The notes beneath the pieces are model-generated. The model ran no database searches. It was not told the DNA's origin and saw only the letters and a program-made list of their open reading frames with translations. From Salinicoccus roseus (lineage in GTDB: Bacteria > Bacillota > Bacilli > Staphylococcales > Salinicoccaceae): a stretch of DNA of 64,000 nucleotides. The stretch spans positions 62,001 through 126,000 of the forward strand of contig NZ_RKQJ01000001.1 of the NCBI RefSeq assembly GCF_003814515.1, in the 5' to 3' direction. Both the position numbers and the translations under genes were made by a program. Of this stretch, positions 52,659 to 63,342 are shown piece after piece; the stretch's first letter is position 1; each line of letters begins with the position of its first letter.

Positions 52659-54326
52659 GTGGCACATTTGACAGACCAGGAAATTGCTGCGAAAGCAGAC
52701 ATCAAACCTATTGAGGATATTGCACAAAAGGCGGGCATTCCGCATGATGCTTTGGAGATGTATGGAAAATATAAGGCAAAAGTCGACATACATAAGATTG
52801 AAGGCAACGAAAAGCAGTCCAAAGTCGTACTCGTATCTGCAATGAATCCGACACCGGCAGGTGAAGGCAAGTCCACTTGTACAGTCGGATTGGCTGATGC
52901 GTTCAACCAGCTCGAAAAGAATGTAATGGTGGCGCTCCGCGAACCATCCCTCGGCCCGGTTATGGGCATCAAGGGCGGCGCGACAGGCGGCGGCCGTGCA
53001 CAGGTACTTCCTATGGAGGAGATCAACCTCCACTTCAACGGAGACCTGCATGCGATCACTACAGCAAACAACGCACTTTCAGCATTCATCGACAACCATA
53101 TCCATCACGGCAACAAGCTGAACATCGACCCAAGACGTGTAACTTGGAAACGTGTACTGGACATGAATGACCGGGCGCTCCGCCAGGTTGTAGTAGGACT
53201 CGGTGGACCGACGCGCGGTGTTCCAAGGGAAGACGGATTCGATATTACAGTAGCGAGTGAGATCATGGCAGTGCTGTGTCTTGCGGGCGACATAATCGAT
53301 CTCAAGAAAAAGCTTGCTGACATCGTCATCGGTTACACTTATGACAGGGAACCGGTTACAGTCGGACAGCTTGAAGTGGAAGGTGCGCTTGCACTTCTCC
53401 TCAAGGAAGCAATCAAGCCGAACCTTGTCCAGACGATGGAAGGCACTCCAGCGCTCATCCATGGTGGGCCATTCGCGAACATTGCACACGGATGTAACTC
53501 ACTCATCGCAACGAACACTGCAAGGAAACTTGCTGACATCGTCGTTACAGAATGTGGCTTCGGCTCCGACCTCGGTGGAGAGAAGTTCATGAACATCAAG
53601 GCGAGAAAAGGTGAATTCGCGCCTGATGCGATTGTACTTGTAGCAACAATCCGTGCACTCAAGATGAATGGCGGCGTAGCCAAGAAGGATCTTGGTGAAG
53701 CAAACGTGGATGCACTGAAAGAAGGCATCGCAAACCTTGAGAAGCATATCGAAAATGCACGCAAATTCGGCATCGAACCGGTTGTTGCACTCAACGACTT
53801 CGTAACCGATACTGATGAGGAAAGGGATTTCGTCCTCAACTGGTGCAAAGATCAGAACGTAAGAGTTTCCCTGACTAAAGTATGGGAAAAAGGCGGCGAA
53901 GGTGGTAAAGACCTCGCCGAGAAAGTACTTGAAGTACTCGACGAGCCACAGAATTTCAAGCACCTTTATGAGAATGAACTTCCGATCGACCAGAAGATCG
54001 AAAAAATCGTCACTGAAGTCTATGGTGGTGACGGTGTCATCTTCACCGACAAGGCCAAGAAGCAGCTTGCTGAAATCGATCGCCACGGCTGGGGAGGCTT
54101 CCCGGTATGTATGGCGAAATCACAGTACTCCCTGAGCGATGATCCTACTCTGCTGGGCCGTCCAACAGGCTTCAAAGTTACTGTAAGGGAAGTTGTCGCC
54201 AAAGCAGGCGCAGGTTTCGTAGTTGCCCTGACAGGTGATATCATGACAATGCCTGGACTGCCTAAAGTCCCTTCTGCAGTACACATGGATGTGGATGCAG
54301 ATGGCAACTCCAAAGGCCTCTTCTAA
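52659..54326 (+). CDS. fhs: Formate--tetrahydrofolate ligase
   Basis: Makes 10-formyl-tetrahydrofolate from formate, ATP and THF. The 555-residue protein has the P-loop [17 protein letters not shown] and the signature segments [15 protein letters not shown] and [13 protein letters not shown]. Length is standard. The start is GTG at 52659, preceded by AAAAAGGAG. Confidence 0.97.
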   Translation: MAHLTDQEIAAKADIKPIEDIAQKAGIPHDALEMYGKYKAKVDIHKIEGNEKQSKVVLVSAMNPTPAGEGKSTCTVGLADAFNQLEKNVMVALREPSLGPVMGIKGGATGGGRAQVLPMEEINLHFNGDLHAITTANNALSAFIDNHIHHGNKLNIDPRRVTWKRVLDMNDRALRQVVVGLGGPTRGVPREDGFDITVASEIMAVLCLAGDIIDLKKKLADIVIGYTYDREPVTVGQLEVEGALALLLKEAIKPNLVQTMEGTPALIHGGPFANIAHGCNSLIATNTARKLADIVVTECGFGSDLGGEKFMNIKARKGEFAPDAIVLVATIRALKMNGGVAKKDLGEANVDALKEGIANLEKHIENARKFGIEPVVALNDFVTDTDEERDFVLNWCKDQNVRVSLTKVWEKGGEGGKDLAEKVLEVLDEPQNFKHLYENELPIDQKIEKIVTEVYGGDGVIFTDKAKKQLAEIDRHGWGGFPVCMAKSQYSLSDDPTLLGRPTGFKVTVREVVAKAGAGFVVALTGDIMTMPGLPKVPSAVHMDVDADGNSKGLF

Positions 54327-54350
54327 GGCCAAAAGAATATAGAGACAAAA

Positions 54351-54383
54351 AGATCGCCCCTATCAATTGATAGGGGCGATCTT
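54351..54383. terminator. Terminator between fhs and the PBP gene
   Basis: A 32-base palindrome (AGATCGCCCCTATCAA with its complement) is followed by T residues and ends both convergent genes. Confidence 0.9.
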
Positions 54384-54386
54384 TGG

Positions 54387-56933
54387 TTACTGCTCTTCTT
54401 CAGCTTCTTCTTCATCATCATCGGAACTGGAGCTGTCTCCAACACGATAGCGGTCATCATAGGAATTGGTCACCGTACCGCGGAGGTCTGAAGTGCTGAG
54501 TTCGGAATCGAAGTCCTCACCCATCCGCTGCATGATTTCGGAGTCGCTCAGGCCATCCTTATCGTTAAGGCGTGTGTCTTCTGCAATGAGGCCTTCACGT
54601 ACTTTGTCTACATCCTTTTCGCAATCATCTTCCATCTCCATGGTAAGTGCGCAGAATTCGACTTCCCTGACGGAGGATGGTCTGCTGAACCGTTCATTGG
54701 CACCCATCTGCTCCGGTGCGGCCTCGCTTAGGGCCTGGGCAATGTCACGCCAGTTATAGATGTGCAGATGCTGCTCGCTGTCCTGGTTGGCCACTTGTGG
54801 AATATTGCGGTCATAGCCCATCCACACTCCGAGTGTGACTTTTGGATTGTAGCCCATGAACCATGAGTCCACAAACCCATTCGATGTCCCTGTCTTGGCT
54901 GCCCAGTCATAAGTGCTGTTTACACTGTTGTAGTAGTCCTGGATGTAGTAGGCGGATCCTGTCTGGAAGGTCTCCTTCAGAATGTCCGTCATCAAGTATG
55001 CTGTAGAGTCCTTGAAGACCTGCGTCGCCTCGCTTTCATGTTCATAGATGACTTCACCTGTCGGGCTGGTGATCGATTCTATCATGTAGCTGTCGACCAG
55101 CTCTCCGTTATTGGCAAAAGTGGAGAATGCATTGGTGTTGTCCTCGACGGACATATCATTCGAGCCGAGTGGTAGGGAAGGGACAAGTGTGTTCTCATCG
55201 GCATAGTTGTTGCTTGAAAGCGGCATTCCCATCTTCTCGAAATACTCCTGTGGGTTATGCTGTCTGACGTCTGCCCACAATCTCAGCGTGCTCAAGTTGT
55301 ATGAGTTGCTGAGTGCGTGCTTGGCGGAGACGAGCCCGAATTCTTCATCGACATCGTAGTTGCGGGGGCTGTAGTCATCACCGAAAGGATTGGGTATGGT
55401 GAATATTTCATCCAGCAGCACAGTGTCGGGAGTAATGAGTCCCTTATCAATAGCGGGCCCATAGGTGATCAGCGGCTTCATGGTCGAACCGGCCTGGCGG
55501 CTGGTCTGGGTGGCATGGTTGATCGAGGACCGTTCATGATCGCGCCCCCCGATGAACCCGAGGATCTTGCCGGTCTGGTTATCCTTCAGCATTGCGCCGA
55601 GTTCGTGCTCGAACACTTCATCGCTTGATTCCTGCTCTTCTTCCGATGCATCCTGGGCCTCCTCGATGTTTCTTGAACCATAATAGTAGCTCGAGTTATC
55701 CTTTACATCCTGCATCGTATCGTAGATCGTCTTATCGATCGTCGTATCGATATGATATCCCTGGTTTCTCAAAGCAGTGTTGGCAAGACCTGTGTACTCC
55801 TGGTTGATCAGAGGGGTGGAATCGACATCTTCGCGTGTCAGACCATCCTCTTCAGCCAGATGGTACTTAAGTATGTCTATACTGCGCCTTTCGACTTCAT
55901 CAGTCAGGAATGGATAATTCTGGTTTGGTACAGTCACACTGTCGGTGAGGTTGGCGTACAGATCATACTCGACTGCCTCATCATACTCTTCCTGGGTGAT
56001 CTTGTCTTCAAGGAGCATCCTTTCGAGTACGAAGTGCTGCCTGTTCAATCCTGCCTGACGCAGGTCCTCATCCTTGACCGTGCCTCCCTGGAGGAATGGG
56101 GTGTAGGCATAAGGGTTCTGCGGGATACCTGCGATGAAGGCACTCTCCGCAAGATTCAATTCAGATGCGTCCTTGCCGAAGATTCCTTCTGCAGCAGCCT
56201 GTACACCGGCGATGTTCTGACCGTTGGCATTACGGCCGAAGGATACGGCGTTCAGGTAGGCTTCTAAGATCTCCTCCTTGGACAGGAGCTTCTCTACACG
56301 GAATGCAAGCAGCAGCTCCGTCGCCTTCCTGTCGAAGGTCGTTTCATTCGTCAGCAGCTGGTTCTTGACGAGCTGCTGCGTCAGCGTGCTTCCGCCTGTA
56401 CCCGATTCCGAGCCGCCGAGCTGCTGGAGGGTGGCTCTGATGAAGGCTTTCGGCACGACGCCGTTATGTTCATAGAAATATTCATCCTCGGTGGCTATGA
56501 GTGCTTCTGTGACATATGGTGAAATGTCGTCATAGTCCACTCGCTCCCGTATGAGGTCGGCCCTTAATGTACCGAGCGATTCGCCGGAGCCGAAGGCGAC
56601 GGTGGTGCTCTCGGTCATCTCCGTGAGTGCCGTCTCCACCTCATCGGCAGGCTGGATCTCTTCATCATTTACGAGGGCTGCGAAATAGCCCACACCGATG
56701 CTGAATGCCAGTATGCCCACCAGAGTGGCTGCAAGCACGGTAAAGAGGATGATGTTCCAGATTGTGTCATAGGCAGTAAAAAAGGAGACCCTGAGCGGGG
56801 AACCGGCTTTTTTGAAACGCGCGATGACACTATTGAATTTCTCTTTGAAGGTCGAACCTTCAATGAAATCCTTTTTTGTATCTTTGCGTGAAAATAGGTT
56901 TTTAATATAGTTTACAAAGTCATTATTCTTCAT
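54387..56933 (-). CDS. Class A penicillin-binding protein (transglycosylase/transpeptidase)
   Basis: A bifunctional peptidoglycan synthase of 848 residues. It has an N-terminal cytosolic segment, one membrane helix (about 57-83), a GT51 glycosyltransferase domain (about 110-290) with EDEYFYEHNG (catalytic Glu149) and GGSTLTQQLVKNQ, and a transpeptidase domain with the STMK box (Ser483-Lys486), SNSYN and KTGTS (Lys680). The tail after about residue 785 is acidic and serine-rich. AGGAGG precedes the ATG. In staphylococci a similar PBP or transglycosylase gene neighbours tyrS. Confidence 0.95.
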   Translation of the reverse strand: MKNNDFVNYIKNLFSRKDTKKDFIEGSTFKEKFNSVIARFKKAGSPLRVSFFTAYDTIWNIILFTVLAATLVGILAFSIGVGYFAALVNDEEIQPADEVETALTEMTESTTVAFGSGESLGTLRADLIRERVDYDDISPYVTEALIATEDEYFYEHNGVVPKAFIRATLQQLGGSESGTGGSTLTQQLVKNQLLTNETTFDRKATELLLAFRVEKLLSKEEILEAYLNAVSFGRNANGQNIAGVQAAAEGIFGKDASELNLAESAFIAGIPQNPYAYTPFLQGGTVKDEDLRQAGLNRQHFVLERMLLEDKITQEEYDEAVEYDLYANLTDSVTVPNQNYPFLTDEVERRSIDILKYHLAEEDGLTREDVDSTPLINQEYTGLANTALRNQGYHIDTTIDKTIYDTMQDVKDNSSYYYGSRNIEEAQDASEEEQESSDEVFEHELGAMLKDNQTGKILGFIGGRDHERSSINHATQTSRQAGSTMKPLITYGPAIDKGLITPDTVLLDEIFTIPNPFGDDYSPRNYDVDEEFGLVSAKHALSNSYNLSTLRLWADVRQHNPQEYFEKMGMPLSSNNYADENTLVPSLPLGSNDMSVEDNTNAFSTFANNGELVDSYMIESITSPTGEVIYEHESEATQVFKDSTAYLMTDILKETFQTGSAYYIQDYYNSVNSTYDWAAKTGTSNGFVDSWFMGYNPKVTLGVWMGYDRNIPQVANQDSEQHLHIYNWRDIAQALSEAAPEQMGANERFSRPSSVREVEFCALTMEMEDDCEKDVDKVREGLIAEDTRLNDKDGLSDSEIMQRMGEDFDSELSTSDLRGTVTNSYDDRYRVGDSSSSDDDEEEAEEEQ

Positions 56934-57072
56934 TGCTACCTCCTATCCTCGGTCATTATAACACAGAAAAAACAATAAGAGTTAGTGATAAAAGACGGTC
57001 ATGGTGGACGCCGCCACTCAAATATGAATGGTCGCAGGAGAGGGGAGTTTTGCCCTATGGACGGATCAGCCC
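56934..57072. other. Intergenic stretch upstream of the tyrS promoter
   Basis: Between the PBP start and the tyrS promoter I see the PBP ribosome-binding site, a short AT-rich stretch and a GC-rich block (about 56995-57070) with no convincing gene or structured RNA. Confidence 0.4.
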
Positions 57073-57101
57073 TTGACTTTTTTCCGGTAAAAATATATCA
57101 T
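57073..57101 (+). promoter_or_regulatory. Sigma-A promoter of the tyrS leader
   Basis: TTGACT (57073-57078), a 17-bp spacer and TATCAT (57096-57101). Confidence 0.7.
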
Positions 57102-57107
57102 TCCTAT

Positions 57108-57312
57108 AAATTGATATTATTCGAATGGCAGACAAGTAATTGGTTTGGCGGAATAAAGAGAGCTGATGGGTGGTGGAAATCAGTGCACGCGTCCAATGAA
57201 TACACTGCATCAGTTATTCGATCGTCGGGGTGGACGTTCCTGCCCATAAAGTGAAACTGTATGGTGGTACCGTGTACTCAAGCACCCTTACTTTTGTAGG
57301 GGTGCTTTTTAA
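57108..57312 (+). ncRNA. T-box leader of tyrS (tyrosine specifier UAC)
   Basis: Stem I closes through GAATAA (57151-57156) with TTATTC (57214-57219). It contains AAGAGAGCTGATGG and, near its base, the specifier TAC (57201-57203), decoding tyrosine. The T-box GGTGGTACCGTG lies at 57263-57274. A terminator with stem AGCACCC (57281-57287) and GGGTGCT (57300-57306) plus T-tract follows. Uncharged tRNA-Tyr would favour antitermination. Confidence 0.94.
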
Positions 57313-57319
57313 TTTGTAA

Positions 57320-58609
<1,290 letters not shown>

Positions 58610-58612
58610 CAG

Positions 58613-58645
58613 GAGGGACTGGTGCATTGCACTGGTCCCCCTTGT
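58613..58645 (+). terminator. Terminator after tyrS
   Basis: GGGACTGGTGCA pairs with TGCACTGGTCCC (two wobble pairs), followed by CTTGT; the T-tract is weak. Confidence 0.6.
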
Positions 58646-58720
58646 CATATACCAAGGTTTGAAATGAAATGATTAATGGTAAGATAGAGGTATAAATAAG
58701 TGCAGAACAGGAGAAGAAAA

Positions 58721-59305
58721 ATGAGAAAACTACTTATTCCATTAGGCATCATCGTCGGATTCTTCATCATTCTGGCAATCATATTCGCCCCGAAATACAA
58801 CCAGTTCGTCAACCTTGAGGAGGAAGTGAACCAGAAGGAGGCCCAGATTGAAACACAGCTGCAGAGGCGGGGCGACCTGATTCCGAACCTTGTAAATACG
58901 GTCCAGGGTTATGCTTCCCATGAAGAGGAGATATTTACGGACATCGCCGATGCAAGAAGCCGTCTGTCCGGTGCAGGGAATGTCGAAGAGATGGCCGAAG
59001 CGAACAACGAAATGACTTCGGCACTGTCAAGGCTGCTGGCCATTTCGGAAAACTATCCGGATCTCCAGGCGAGCGAGCAGTTCACAGGGCTCCGCGATGA
59101 GCTCGCAGGAGCTGAGAATCGCATTGCGGTCGCCCGTCAGGACTACAATACAGCTGTACAGGAGTTCAACAGGAACACCAGGACCTTCCCGGGCAACATG
59201 GTTGCAGGAATGTTCGGATTCTCCGAAAAGCCATACTTTGAAGCGGACGAGACGAGCAGGGACGTCCCTGAAGTTGAATTCAACACCGATCAGGATGAAG
59301 AATGA
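58721..59305 (+). CDS. lemA: LemA family protein
   Basis: A 194-residue protein with an N-terminal membrane helix (about residues 4-23) and an alpha-helical extracytoplasmic domain. The diagnostic segment is QLQRRGDLIPNLVNTVQGYASHEEEIF. I chose the ATG at 58721 after AGGAG. The stop overlaps the TPM gene by 4 bp; lemA next to a TPM gene is a common pairing. Biochemical role unknown. Confidence 0.94.
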   Translation: MRKLLIPLGIIVGFFIILAIIFAPKYNQFVNLEEEVNQKEAQIETQLQRRGDLIPNLVNTVQGYASHEEEIFTDIADARSRLSGAGNVEEMAEANNEMTSALSRLLAISENYPDLQASEQFTGLRDELAGAENRIAVARQDYNTAVQEFNRNTRTFPGNMVAGMFGFSEKPYFEADETSRDVPEVEFNTDQDEE

Positions 59306-60171
59306 TGAAACGCCTGATCATGCTCATGCTGATCATGTTCGTATTTTCCAGCCTCCCTGCCGAGGCGCGTGTGGCCCTGCCATCCCTCGACACCAGCCAT
59401 TACTTCATTCAGGATAATGCAGGAGTGCTGAGCGAATCGTCGATTGAGGAGCTCAATCAGATGGGGACGCACCTGGAAGAGGGGACAGGCGTTGAAATGC
59501 TGCTGCTCACCATGCCCTCGACCGGTCAGGAGCATCGGCAGGACTATGCCCTCAAGGCACTGCGTGAATATGGCGTCGGCAAACAAGAGGAGGATAATGG
59601 CATCGTCATCCTACTCAATCTGGACAATGGCAACGAATACAACAACCGCGGTGTCGAAGTCCAGGTCGGCTACGGGATCGAAGGATACCTGAATGATGCA
59701 AAGATCGGCAGGATCATCGATGACGTGGCCATGGAGCATTTCGTCGCAGCGACCGAGGCCGAGGAGGGCTCTGAAGCTGCAGCCTCAAGCTATGAGCAGG
59801 GGCTTTCCAACCTCTACCAGGCGCTCTACGAGGAATCTCTTGATGCATATGGATATGAAGAAGGCGAGTTCACCCGGGACACGCCGGAAGCAGACACCAC
59901 CATGGGGGCGACGGACGGTGAGACCCTTGGTGCAGGCGAGTCCATCTTCCGCCTCATCTTCGCGATGGTCGTCATCTACCTGTTGTTCAAACTCATGGGT
60001 GGCGGCGGCAAGCCTCCAAGAGGCGGCGGACGTCGTGGACGCAGACGTGGACCTGTCGTGTTCTTCCCGCCATCCGGAGGCGGTGGACGCGGCGGCGGAT
60101 TTGGTGGCGGTGGCTTTGGCGGCTTCGGGGGCGGCTCCGGAGGCGGAGGCGGTGCCGGACGCGGCTTCTAA
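59302..60171 (+). CDS. TPM-domain membrane protein (YgcG-like)
   Basis: A 289-residue protein with a signal peptide (about residues 1-22), an extracytoplasmic TPM domain (about 35-165; YFIQDNAGVLSESSIEELNQ and VEVQVGYGIEGYLNDAKIGRIID), a transmembrane helix (about 213-230) and a glycine-rich, positively charged C-terminal tail. TPM domains bind or hydrolyse phosphate compounds in some members; the activity here is unknown. It is translationally coupled to lemA. Confidence 0.9.
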   Translation: MMKRLIMLMLIMFVFSSLPAEARVALPSLDTSHYFIQDNAGVLSESSIEELNQMGTHLEEGTGVEMLLLTMPSTGQEHRQDYALKALREYGVGKQEEDNGIVILLNLDNGNEYNNRGVEVQVGYGIEGYLNDAKIGRIIDDVAMEHFVAATEAEEGSEAAASSYEQGLSNLYQALYEESLDAYGYEEGEFTRDTPEADTTMGATDGETLGAGESIFRLIFAMVVIYLLFKLMGGGGKPPRGGGRRGRRRGPVVFFPPSGGGGRGGGFGGGGFGGFGGGSGGGGGAGRGF

Positions 60172-60192
60172 GAGATAATCCGATATAAAATT

Positions 60193-60234
60193 GAGAAGCG
60201 CCTCTGGTCATACCGACCAGAGGCGCTTCTTTTC
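60193..60234. terminator. Terminator after the TPM gene
   Basis: A 16-bp perfect stem (60194-60209 with 60215-60230), followed by TTTT; shared with the convergent YjiH-type gene. Confidence 0.9.
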
Positions 60235-60253
60235 ATCTTTTCATCTTTTCATT

Positions 60254-61585
60254 TTAGAAGAATATATGCGCGATCACTACGATGACCGGCAGTGTTATCG
60301 CGGTACGGAGCAGGAAGATGACGAATAATTTTCCGATGCCGACCGGTATTTTGGAGCCGAGTATGACCCCACCGACTTCGGAAAGGTAGATCAGCTGCGT
60401 GATGCTCAGTGTACCGATGATGAAGCGGGTCATATCGGAAGAGACGCCTTCAATCAGTATGGCGGGAAGGAACATATCGGTGAACCCGATGAAGAGCGAT
60501 TCTGAAGCGGCCTGTGCCTCCGGCACATTCATCAGTTCGAGAACCGGTACGAAAGGTGCGCCGATCCATGTGAACACGGGTGTGTACTCCGCAAATATCG
60601 TACCGAGTGTCCCGATTGCCATGACAATCGGGAGCACCGCAAACCACATGTCTCCGACGGTCTTCACACCATCTTTCAGGAAGTCCCTGAAGCCCTCTGC
60701 TTCATGTGCCCGGTCGAGGGCCTTCTTGTAACCCCAAGTGACCGGATTGTATCCTGAAGGGACGGTTTCATCTATGGCGCTCCCCTCTACATAATAGTCA
60801 TCCTTGATGCGGGAAAGGGGCGGAATCCTTGGCATGATCAATGCGGCGATGATGCCCGCGATGATGATCGTCATGTAGAACAGCAGGAAACGGTCCATCA
60901 GACCGATCAGGTCAAGTATGACGATCGAGAACGTGATGGATACTACAGAGAAGGTCGTCGCAATGACCGCAGCTTCCCTTTTCGAGTAGTAGCCATTTTC
61001 ATACTGGTTGCTCGTCAGCAGGACACCAACCGTACCGTCTCCGACCCATGATGCCAGGTTATCGACTGTGGAACGGCCCGGGAGGGTGAACAGCGGACGC
61101 ATGATTTTGGCGAACATCGTACCGACGAATTCGAGCAGACCATAGTTGAGCAGGAGCGGCAGCAGTATGCCGGCAAAAAGGAATATGGCAAACAGTGTCG
61201 GCAGCAGATCATAGAGCATCAGTCCGCCTGTGTTTTCAGAATTTATGAACTCTGGACCGAAGACGAAATATGCCATCAGCGAGAATACTGCACCCAGCAC
61301 ACGCAGGATGACCCATACTGCATTTACACGGAACAAGTTCCTGAAAAACTCTTGGGCAGGATTGACCACCCAGCTGAAGAGGATGGTCAATAAAGCGGAA
61401 ATATTTATCAGTATGATGACGATGAGGACAACATTGTCGTAACCGATCAGTTCATTGAGTGCATCTGCAAGGTATGCGACGGGTATCGTCGTGTCTCCAT
61501 CGGCATTCTTCATGGGGAAGAGGAACATGAACACCCCAATCAGTGAAGGGATGAGGAATTTAAATAAAGTTGCACGTTTATGCAT
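60254..61585 (-). CDS. YjiH-type membrane protein with nucleoside-recognition (Gate) domains
   Basis: A 443-residue membrane protein with about ten or eleven hydrophobic segments. Segments such as NLASWVGDGTVGVLLTSNQYENG and the second half EGVSSDMTRFIIGTLSITQLIYLSEVGGVILG are typical of the YjiH / nucleoside-recognition family, relatives of which include SpmA/SpmB and NupC gate domains. Substrate unknown. AAGGAGG precedes the ATG. A strong cre-like site lies about 70 bp upstream, indicating CcpA control. Confidence 0.85.
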   Translation of the reverse strand: MHKRATLFKFLIPSLIGVFMFLFPMKNADGDTTIPVAYLADALNELIGYDNVVLIVIILINISALLTILFSWVVNPAQEFFRNLFRVNAVWVILRVLGAVFSLMAYFVFGPEFINSENTGGLMLYDLLPTLFAIFLFAGILLPLLLNYGLLEFVGTMFAKIMRPLFTLPGRSTVDNLASWVGDGTVGVLLTSNQYENGYYSKREAAVIATTFSVVSITFSIVILDLIGLMDRFLLFYMTIIIAGIIAALIMPRIPPLSRIKDDYYVEGSAIDETVPSGYNPVTWGYKKALDRAHEAEGFRDFLKDGVKTVGDMWFAVLPIVMAIGTLGTIFAEYTPVFTWIGAPFVPVLELMNVPEAQAASESLFIGFTDMFLPAILIEGVSSDMTRFIIGTLSITQLIYLSEVGGVILGSKIPVGIGKLFVIFLLRTAITLPVIVVIAHIFF

Positions 61586-61648
61586 AATAAAGCCTCCTTA
61601 TTAAATAATTATACATGCCAATCTAAACTTGTAAATCTTAAAGATTAA

Positions 61649-61662
61649 AGAAAACGTTTTCA
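61649..61662 (-). promoter_or_regulatory. cre-like CcpA site upstream of the YjiH-type gene
   Basis: AGAAAACGTTTTCA is palindromic (GAAAACGTTTTC) and matches TGWAANCGNTNWCA at all positions except the first base or two. It lies in the 189-bp divergent gap between the YjiH-type gene and the membrane dipeptidase. Confidence 0.6.
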
Positions 61663-61774
61663 AACACTCAATTTATTTTATACAACTATTAATAGTTATG
61701 CAAATCAAGTCTTTCCATATCGATTCAAGATGGGCGTAATTATTGGTATACTCGCAGAAAAGGAGGAAATCTGA

Positions 61775-62731
61775 ATGAAAATCATCGATACACACTGTGA
61801 TGCACTGCTGAAGCTTCAATCCGACTACAGGGAGAGCTACCGCAGCCAGGAACGTGTCCTGGATTTCAAAAATGGCGGAGACCTCAATGCCAGTGCCGAA
61901 AAGTTGAGGAGGGGAGGCGTCAAGGTCCAGTTCTTCGCCATCTTCATCCCGCCGATGCTGCCGGATAACGAAAAATGGCAGCATGCACTCGAACAGGTGG
62001 ATTGCTTCTATAATGAAGTGCTGGCGGAAGAGGGTTTCGTGCATATACGGAACTTCGAGGATATCGATTATCTGGAAGAAGGGGAGATCGGTGCGGTGCT
62101 TGCTCTGGAAGGGGCGGATGCGATAGGGAATGATCTGATGAAGCTGAGGACCCTGTTCAGGCTGGGTGTGCTGTCCGTCGGCCTTACATGGAACGATGGC
62201 AATCTTGCTGCCGACGGTGTAGGCGAGCACAGGGGCACCGGCCTGTCTAAATTCGGGTTCAATGTAGTGGATTGCTGCAACCGCCACAATGTCCTGGTGG
62301 ATGTGAGCCATCTCAACCCTGAAGGCGTGGATGATGTCATCAGGAGTGCCGAGCGCGTCATCGCAACACATTCGAATGCAAGGGAAATATTCGACCATCG
62401 GAGAAATCTCCATGATGCGCAGATAAAAGCGCTGATCAATAAAGACGGCATGGTCAACATCGTCTTCAATCCGCCCTTCATCGAGGATGGGACTCCCGGT
62501 ATAGAAGCACTTTTCGCGCACATAGACCGGATCATCGAGCTTGGAGGTGAGCAGGCCATCGGACTCGGCTCGGATTTCGACGGCATCGCATCATATGTGG
62601 AGGGACTTGAAGACGCAGGGAAATACCAGAACCTTGTAGAAGCGCTCGTCGAGAGGTATGGTGAAGACTTTGCTGAAAGGATCACTCATCTGAACTTCAT
62701 GGAAAGGTACGTAAAAAAAGACTTGTCCTAA
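61775..62731 (+). CDS. Membrane dipeptidase (M19 family)
   Basis: A 318-residue zinc peptidase related to renal dipeptidase. The metal-site residues are intact: DTHCDALLK (His7 and Asp9), LALEGADAI (bridging Glu), VDVSHLNPEG and ATHSNAREI (His), and GLGSDFDGI (Asp). Bacterial members hydrolyse dipeptides, including L-D forms. AAAGGAGG precedes the ATG. It is divergent from the YjiH-type gene. Confidence 0.93.
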   Translation: MKIIDTHCDALLKLQSDYRESYRSQERVLDFKNGGDLNASAEKLRRGGVKVQFFAIFIPPMLPDNEKWQHALEQVDCFYNEVLAEEGFVHIRNFEDIDYLEEGEIGAVLALEGADAIGNDLMKLRTLFRLGVLSVGLTWNDGNLAADGVGEHRGTGLSKFGFNVVDCCNRHNVLVDVSHLNPEGVDDVIRSAERVIATHSNAREIFDHRRNLHDAQIKALINKDGMVNIVFNPPFIEDGTPGIEALFAHIDRIIELGGEQAIGLGSDFDGIASYVEGLEDAGKYQNLVEALVERYGEDFAERITHLNFMERYVKKDLS

Positions 62732-62750
62732 CTTGGACAAGTCTTTCTAT
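62717..62750. terminator. Terminator between the M19 peptidase and the lipoprotein
   Basis: AAAGACTTGTCC (62717-62728) pairs with GGACAAGTCTTT (62735-62746). It covers the last codons of the peptidase and the end of the convergent gene. Confidence 0.88.
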
Positions 62751-63247
62751 GAGCCTTCATCGGGAGTAAGCTCCCCATAATGGTCCTGGATTTGATTATA
62801 GCGTTCATCCACCAGCTCCTCTTGGGATTCTATTTCGGCAAGCATCGCATCGACTTCCTCTTTGAATTCGGAATCCCCGAGCGGGTTATAGTTGATGACG
62901 GTACGGCTGAACTCCCCGTTCAGTTCAACGAGCGTCTCCAGGGAATCGATATAGGTGAGCATCTCTTCCTTGAGCTGTTCATGCTCTGATCCGGTGACCG
63001 AATAATTATGGATGGTCCGCCTGAAATCTTCAATTGCCGGAAGCATCTCATCGTAGATCAGCTTGAGCTGTGCTTCCCGGTCTGCCTCACCGCTGTCCTC
63101 CATTTCCTCGAGCATAGTGGAGAATTCGATTTCCAGTTCATCATGATTCCTCTCGAAAGCTTCGTAAAGTTCGTCCAGGGCATCCTGGTCAGCCTGCGTA
63201 CACCCTGCAAGAAGGAGAAATATGAGCAATGGAAGCAATTTTTTCAT
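62747..63247 (-). CDS. Alpha-helical lipoprotein
   Basis: A 166-residue lipoprotein. It has a classical signal peptide with lipobox LLAGC (Cys16) and a mature part that is almost wholly alpha-helical and acidic (repeated Glu/Leu heptads). A loose resemblance to YkyA-type cell-wall-binding lipoproteins is possible, but it is shorter. GAGGTGG precedes the ATG. Function unknown. Confidence 0.8.
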   Translation of the reverse strand: MKKLLPLLIFLLLAGCTQADQDALDELYEAFERNHDELEIEFSTMLEEMEDSGEADREAQLKLIYDEMLPAIEDFRRTIHNYSVTGSEHEQLKEEMLTYIDSLETLVELNGEFSRTVINYNPLGDSEFKEEVDAMLAEIESQEELVDERYNQIQDHYGELTPDEGS

Positions 63248-63282
63248 AATACCACCTCATACTCATTTTAACACGTATCAGT

Positions 63283-63310
63283 TTGATTGAATCGTGATAT
63301 GTTGTATAAT
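63283..63310 (+). promoter_or_regulatory. Sigma-A promoter of the MFS gene
   Basis: TTGATT (63283-63288), a 16-bp spacer and TATAAT (63305-63310) lie 32 bp upstream of the ATG. Confidence 0.65.
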
Positions 63311-63342
63311 AATCAGGTTGACTTTTTGAATGGGTGGTTATA

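Noticed and set aside
56985-57254. An 89-codon frame upstream of tyrS
   Set aside because: It runs through the tyrS promoter and T-box stem I, whose specifier and T-box sequences explain the region.
58650-58682. A possible sigma-B promoter (GTTTGA ... TGGTAA) before lemA
   Set aside because: Both boxes deviate and an extended -10 TGGTAAGAT fits sigma-A as well, so the evidence does not favour sigma-B.
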